A stretch of DNA of 64,000 nucleotides from assembly GCA_034509755.1 (NCBI GenBank), contig CM067547.1:47642859-47706858 (forward strand), read 5' to 3'. Source of the stretch: Anisodus tanguticus. Its lineage: Eukaryota; Streptophyta; Magnoliopsida; Solanales; Solanaceae. The notes below the pieces were generated by a model. It was not told the origin of the DNA. It ran no database searches and worked only from the letters and a program-made list of their open reading frames with translations. A program made the position numbers and the translations under genes. Below are positions 58,680 through 64,000 of the stretch, one piece after another. How positions within the stretch are numbered: the first letter of the stretch is position 1; each line of letters starts with the position of its first letter.

Positions 58680-59838
58680 TAAGGACCAAAGTCGCTCGGT
58701 ACCGTGTCGTGGACAGAAAACTTTATCAAATGTGATTTTATGGTCCCTTAGCCCAGTGCATGGGCCTTAATAAAGTTGATTATGTGATGTGGGAAGTCCA
58801 TGAAGGCCTATACGGAAACCATTCGGGAGCGGAATCCTTTATGAGGAACCTTATGAGGGTCGGTTATTATTGGCCCTGGATCGAGGAAGAAACAAAAACG
58901 TTCGTGAAAAAATATGATAAGTGTCAGCGTCATGCACAACTGTTACACCGATCGAAAGAAGAATTGAATCTGATGGTATCTTTATGGCCGTTCATGAAGT
59001 GGGGGATGAACATAGTCGGACCCTTGCCAGCGACACCAGGACAGATATGTCAAATTATCTTTATGACTAACTATTTCTCTAAATGGGCTGAGCTGTAGTA
59101 CAAAGATACGGGAGAATGAGGTGAAGGACTTCATTTGACAACACATCATCTGTCATTTTGGTATCCCAAATAAGATAGCTTATGACAATGTCCGAAATTT
59201 TATAGGAGCCAAAGTCACGAAGTTGCTAGATGACTTGAACATCAAGCGTATCACCTCTACTCCCTATCATCCTAGTACAAATGGTCAAGCAGAATCAACA
59301 AACATGACTATAATCCAGAACTTGAAGAAGAAGTTGGAAAAAGCAAAAGGAAACTGGCCTTCCATGCTACCAGAAAAATTATGGGCATATAGAACCATGA
59401 CAAAAATGAGTACCAGAGAAACTTTTTTTTTCTTGGTCTACGACACAGATGCCTTGACCCCGGTTGAAGTAGGAACTCCTAGTTTGAGGTACCTCCGGAT
59501 TGAGGGAAAATCAAATGCAAAGTCAATGTCCGTGCACTGGATTTGCTAGAGGAACATCGGGATCTTGCATACACCCAGATGGTATCCCCAAAGCAAAGAA
59601 TATAATGTTACTATAACCGACGCACAAATCTCTGACACTTCAAACTCGGGGACTTGGTGCTCAGAAGAGTAACTCAAGAGTACCTGGGAGCATAATGCAG
59701 GGAAATTAGGTGCAAATTGGGAGGGACCATACACGGTCATCGGTATTGCTGGTAAAAGAGTTTATCAGCTAATTGACCAATAAAGAAACAAATTCTTAGT
59801 AATTGGAATGTAAGACATTTGAAGAAGTACTATGTGTA
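58680..59838 (+). pseudogene. Tat-type integrase, broken
   Basis: The zinc-binding region reads HEGLYGNHSG ... KYDKCQRHA; the first cysteine of the usual CxxC is Tyr. Core motifs include WPFMKWGMNIVGPLP, FMTNYFSKWAEL and ITSTPYHPSTNGQAESTN (catalytic Glu). The C-terminal WEGPYTVIGIAGKRVYQLI lies near 59725. Stops and shifts occur between 59095 and 59220 and after 59549. Confidence 0.88.
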
Positions 59839-60728
59839 GTGATATAGTTCATGTGCTGCACTCTTTTTTCCTTCATCCGGTTTTTATCCTAATTGGATTT
59901 TTTCAGTAAGGTTTTTAATGAGACAACACCACGAAATAAGTATGATAACTGTCTTACTACTGATGAGAGATATCCAGTGTCCTGATCTTCACAGCATGAA
60001 CTCCTAGACACTGGGGGCCATATACACCCATCCAGGTGAAGGAAATTTTACGAAAATTTTAACGCTTCAAAGAAAAGCACCCAGTACTGGGGACTGCCCA
60101 TATGTTCAAACTGTATGTAACCGGACTGACCATACTAGATGGCATAACAATGTAAGTTATTTTAAACATATCAAAAATTTCATGTCATAATGAATATGAG
60201 ACGTCCTATTCTACAGCACTATTAAAAATAAGGGTCATCTCTTATTAAAAACCTTAACAAAAGTAAAATTTAAGGCTCTCGGAACCAAGGCAAGTCCAGA
60301 ACCAACTAAGAAGGCCACGAGAAGCCCCGATATAAGATGAAAATACATCTTTCAAAATAAAATTAAGGGAAAGATAGTAAAAAACTCCCGAAATTTAGTG
60401 CTTGCCAATCATAAGGTAAATTCTAAAGGAAAAGTCCAGCTTATGAAGCAAAAAAGTCATAGGATTGTAGAAGAAATAAAGACTTGCTCTAAAAATGAAA
60501 AGCATAGAATATAAACCTTAAGCAGAATTTTGAAAAAGGAAAACTTTTCATTTAGATTTTCTGAACTGTAACCAATCCGATTACAAAAGATACCAACCAG
60601 GTCTAAAAGTTACCCGATAATAAAAACTAAAATAAAAACAAAACCAGTGCGAAAGGTTACGGCCTGCTCGCTTCATGGTCCGCCGGGGGTGTTTCAAATG
60701 TTGCTAACAAAATAAAATGATCACAAGA

Positions 60729-62764
60729 TCAAATAGGGGGGTCATTACCATCATCACCAACTTCCATATCTGAATCCTCTCTATCTCCACAAAGAGTTTC
60801 CAATGATAGCTCAACATCATGTAGGTCAATTTCTGCATCCAGGAGTGCAGAAGGGATGTCAATCCCTGGTTTGTTGGCTTCTTCAAGGGTATCCATACTA
60901 CTCTTAAAAACAACCAGATCTCTCTAAAGCTTCTATCTTTGACATTTGGCCTGGAGTTTGGTGATGGTGTGCTCGGAGGCATTTAGCCGGCCTTGAGCCT
61001 CTGCCAAACATGCTGCCAACCTTGCCGTCATATATTGAGGGTCATGTAGGAAGTGGTTAACACCTAAAGGGAATTCTCCCGATCATGTAGTAAATTGACA
61101 ACATCATACAGATGTAGGCGGAGGGATACTTGAAGAGAGCGCAAGTCTCTAAGATCACCTCTGAGGTCTTCGACTTCTGCTTGAAGGTTCTGAATTTCCT
61201 CTTTCAACTTCTTTTCCTCCCGAGAAGGACCTATCGCCGTATCCAATCCGCAGTAGATAGAGCGGTGGCATGTACCTGGATAAGGAAATATTGGTCGGTG
61301 AGGAAACATGAGCATCTGAAGAACAATTAAAAGGAAGAGATATTTTACCTGCAAGAGCAAGTCTGCAAGGTGTGCAAGAGAAGCTTCTAAAGTACCATTG
61401 GGGGATTTTCGGGGGAAGAAGCAGATTTCCCGACCTCAGTACCGAAAGTGGGGATGGAGCTGTGCTTATAAGGGTCAGTATGAGGAACAACTGTTTCCAT
61501 CTCCGGAATATCGCCTAGAGAACTCCCAGGGCGAGTGCTTTAATCATTTATCCTCTCTTCGTCATCAATCTGAATGACGCCCGCTTGTGCCTCATCCTGT
61601 ACTTATTTCCAATACTCAGTGAGCCGGCGACAGTTTCTAACCCGAGAACCAATTCTCACAAGGGTCTCAGGAGATTTTTCTTGAGTTTTCTGCTTCCGGT
61701 TGCTGGAAGCAGACTGAAGAATGTTAGACAAAGCAGTTGCGTGGAAGGACACCTTCTAGGATGCAGATTTTCTTGTTGAGAGCCTTGCGGATAGAATAAC
61801 TAGAGTAAAAAGGAACTCCGGGAAATCCAGGCTGATCCTTTATAAAATGGTAAGTTATGATTAAGACTTATCATGGTATTTTTCCTTTCACCACTTGGAG
61901 GTAATACTCTTTCATGATCGGGTGATATCGGGGAAAGCACGGAGAAGACTAACAACCCACTCGAAAATCCCTTTAATCAGTTGTGGCTCAACTAAAATGG
62001 ATGTGCAAAATATAACATTTGTATGAGAAAGGGTAGTTTCCCTGATCAAAAAGAAAAATAAATAAATACTCACAAGAAGGGTTCCACTCATCTAGGAAAT
62101 GATCTGTAGAAGGGTGGTAGATTTAGTGGATTTTGATCAAAATAAACTGGGTTAGACAACCTCGGTCAAAATCATCCTCAACATTAATGAGACTTTGGAT
62201 TCCCCGGGGGTACATATGAATAATACCAACCCGGAAAATACTAGGGTAGTAAAGAAGGAAAATGTGGTCAATGGTGAACGGGGCATTAGCATTAGCTGCC
62301 AACATTTGTATGCAGTAAACTAATCTCCAAATTTGTGGAGCAACTTGACCCAAAAAGACTCTATATTATCGACAGATGTTTTCAATGATTTGTGGGATAG
62401 AAGCTTGAAGCAAATAGTAAAAGAATATGTGTAGGCCATGAAAAACCCTTCAACATGGTGGTGTACACAGTCAATCGGGTTGATTGTTCTAATGATTATA
62501 TCATAAGAAAAGTTACAATCTTTCACAACATCGGGGAAGATCTTGGCAGTAATCATAGATTCAATTTCTTCAACATGTTTCAAAGTTGCTCTGAACGCGA
62601 AGGTCTCCAGAGAAATCAAAGCCAGGAGGAAGAATCTCTGCAGCAATAAAGTGAAAATCAATCTCATGACTCTTCGGGGAAATATGTTCTTTCTCAGGAT
62701 GATGGGTTGGAGGATTGCCATTTTTGTATGGAGAACGAGATGGAGAAGATTTCACAAACGACAT
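60729..62764 (-). pseudogene. Antisense ORF (aORF) of Tat element, frameshifted
   Basis: A coherent protein can be followed on the minus strand against the direction of gag-pol: MSFVKSSPSRSPYKNGNPP at the start, GQVAPQIWRLVYCIQMLA and DHIFLLYYPSIFRVG in the middle, then DDFDRG, a coiled coil (EEKKLKEEIQNLQAEVEDL), and an acidic end VGDDGNDPPI before TGA at 60729-60731. Frame changes lie near 62575, 62340, 62100 and between 61064 and 60980. Antisense ORFs between pol and the 3' LTR are known from Tat elements; their function is not settled. Confidence 0.7.
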
Positions 62765-62874
62765 TGTGGAAACAAATTTTAAGAAGGAAAGTTTATGAAG
62801 ACTATAGATTTGAAGAACATTGTAGTTGCCTTTTATGTGGGTTTTGCCTCCTATTTATGGTATGAGAATATAAC

Positions 62875-63125
62875 TAGGGATGTCAACGGGTCGGGGTGGG
62901 GCCGGTTGAAGGGTACCCCATACCCATACCCGCCACCTAAAACCCACCCCCACACCCGCCCCACCGCCCATCACGGGTAGTAATTCCTCCATCCGTACCC
63001 ACCTGGCGGGTATAGGATTACACCTACCCCCGCCCCACTTACTAGGCGGGTACCCATTACGCGCCTCACCACCCGTTGGGTACCCGCATACATGTCTACC
63101 CGCCTCACCTACCCACATAAAATAT
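62875..63125 (+). mobile_element. hAT-type left end in Tat 3' region
   Basis: TAGGGATGTCAACGGGTCGG begins a GC-rich tract of repeated TACCCGCC, GGGTACCC and CACCCCC words, typical hAT subterminal sequence. No matching right end is evident before 63780. Confidence 0.55.
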
Positions 63126-63753
63126 TCAATTAATCAATGTTCTACACTTCTACACCACTTGTATCAATAAAATTAACAAAGCTCAAATCCTGCATCAGTA
63201 AGTTAACTCTTCAACATTTGATTAAAACATTCTACACTGATTTACCTGAATAATACAAAGAATTGAAGAAGTAGGGTTTGAAATAATGAAAAACAATTAA
63301 TAAGATTTGAAAAGTGAAGACCTAACAAAGAATAAAAAAATAGGAAGAAATAAATATGGGCTTTACCTTGAATAGAAGGAGATGAAGATGGTATCAAGGA
63401 TTCATTGCAGCCGTTAGGAATTAGGGATTTAGGGTTGGCTTTTGAGTTTCTTCCTGGGAAGCTTTTGGTTTTGAGTTTTGGGATTCCTGGGATTTCGCAA
63501 GATGGGTTATACGTGCACGGTGTATGTGAGAAACTGAGAATGTTTAAAGTTTAGAAGAGTGAAAAGACATGCATCATCATTTCTATATTTCACATCGATC
63601 AGAGCGATTGTTCAGTTGCCCCAATTTAATAAGAATTGAATGGATGTGATGTTTGATATTTATTGTAATCATTATGTTTCAAATTTTTCGCCAAAGTGTA
63701 AGGTTCGGTGTTCTAATCCACTTCCCAGGCACACAAAAATTGCTTCTGGAAAG
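63126..63753. other. Non-coding 3' region of Tat element
   Basis: No gene or clear repeat seen before the polypurine region. Confidence 0.5.
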
Positions 63754-63782
63754 TGCGGGGACTATCTGTATAGGGTAAACTT
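63754..63782 (+). other. Polypurine-tract region before 3' LTR
   Basis: A purine-rich GTGCGGGGA followed by CTATCTGTATAGGGTAAAC directly precedes the LTR start, where plus-strand priming would occur. Confidence 0.55.
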
Positions 63783-64000
63783 TGTAGAAGACAAATGCAC
63801 GAAGTATAATGTGATACGTGGAGTACGATGCTGAATCAAATCCAAGTCAGCCTAAGACGATGTCGGTAAGATACGAACAATATCGGGAGCATCATGTGCA
63901 CAGGTGGTACCGGCAATTCAGAAGGTCAGAAGGACCGTTTGAATTATAACAGACGACCGTTACTAAACCGGTCGTACACCGTCTAGCGGAGTCAGAAAGG
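63783..64000 (+). repeat. 3' LTR of Tat element (partial)
   Basis: TGTAGAAGACAAATGCACGA through GCGGAGTCAGAAAGG aligns without large gaps to the first ~220 bases of the 5' LTR. It continues beyond the window. Confidence 0.9.

Larger units (their letters stand above)
53467..64000 (+). mobile_element. Tat-lineage Ty3/gypsy retrotransposon, cut by window end
   Basis: A 600-base 5' LTR, a primer site, gag, protease, RT, RNase H, a second (archaeal-type) RNase H, integrase, a 3.9-kb region with an antisense ORF, and the start of the 3' LTR are all present in order. The second RNase H and the long 3' region with antisense coding mark the Tat group. The first ~215 bases of the two LTRs differ at roughly one position in nine by eye, so the insertion is old. 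All frames are broken. Confidence 0.92.

Noticed and set aside
61130..61330. Plus-strand frame in the Tat 3' region
   Set aside because: Opposite strand of the coiled-coil part of the antisense ORF; no features of its own.
1..64000. A novel multi-gene biological system
   Set aside because: Besides PEX6, the glutaredoxin and a tRNA, all coding traces belong to known transposon or captured/relic gene families; no cluster of unexplained intact genes exists.

Overview
The window looks like nuclear DNA from a nightshade-family plant (Solanaceae). The signs are intron-rich genes, an N-terminal piece of an R1-type (late-blight-resistance-like) NLR, 3' parts of TS-type SINEs with (TTG)n tails, and many LTR retrotransposons, MITEs and hAT/MULE elements layered on each other. 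The species is not resolved. No bacterial or phage content, CRISPR array or defence island is present. I found no coherent undescribed multi-gene system; the unusual material is transposon architecture and what it has done to host sequence.

Layout. 0.4-1.65 kb: an intact intronless CC-type glutaredoxin followed by a tandem duplication of its 3' end. 2.3-7.2 kb: a decayed Ty3/gypsy element on the minus strand (gag, protease, RT, RNase H, integrase, triplicated tail motif), cut off inside gag by a 3-kb LTR (7.2-10.2 kb). 11.5-13.5 kb: a solo LTR with a perfect 5-bp target duplication. 13.6 kb: a CACTA end. 14.8-18.3 kb: a hAT transposon with a frameshifted BED-finger transposase. 18.7-21 kb: a truncated LTR containing a hAT MITE. 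21.2-22.2 kb: an R1-like NLR pseudogene. 22.2-27.0 kb: LTR debris and minisatellites. 27.4-33.4 kb: two SINE pieces, a Stowaway MITE, a tandem ~330-bp repeat array invaded by a complete copia-type TRIM and by a MULE MITE with long inverted repeats, and a possible mitochondrial insert.

34.6-45.4 kb (minus strand): a complete PEX6 gene. I could join 15 exons into one 910-residue frame encoding the peroxisomal AAA+ ATPase. Nine of its 14 introns are short or hold no recognised element; the others carry more than ten MITE/SINE insertions, and intron 5 also holds a tRNA-Ser(GCU) gene.

47.5-52.4 kb: a GGATCC-rich hAT MITE with a perfect 8-bp target duplication, a 2.8-kb Mutator-like element that has captured part of a LEA_2/NHL-family gene (Pack-MULE), and another hAT derivative. 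53.5 kb to the end: a Tat-lineage Ty3/gypsy element on the plus strand (LTR, PBS, gag, protease, RT, RNase H, second RNase H, integrase) with a ~2-kb antisense ORF remnant before the 3' LTR, which the window edge cuts. Only the glutaredoxin, PEX6 and probably the tRNA look functional. All retroelement and transposase frames are broken.
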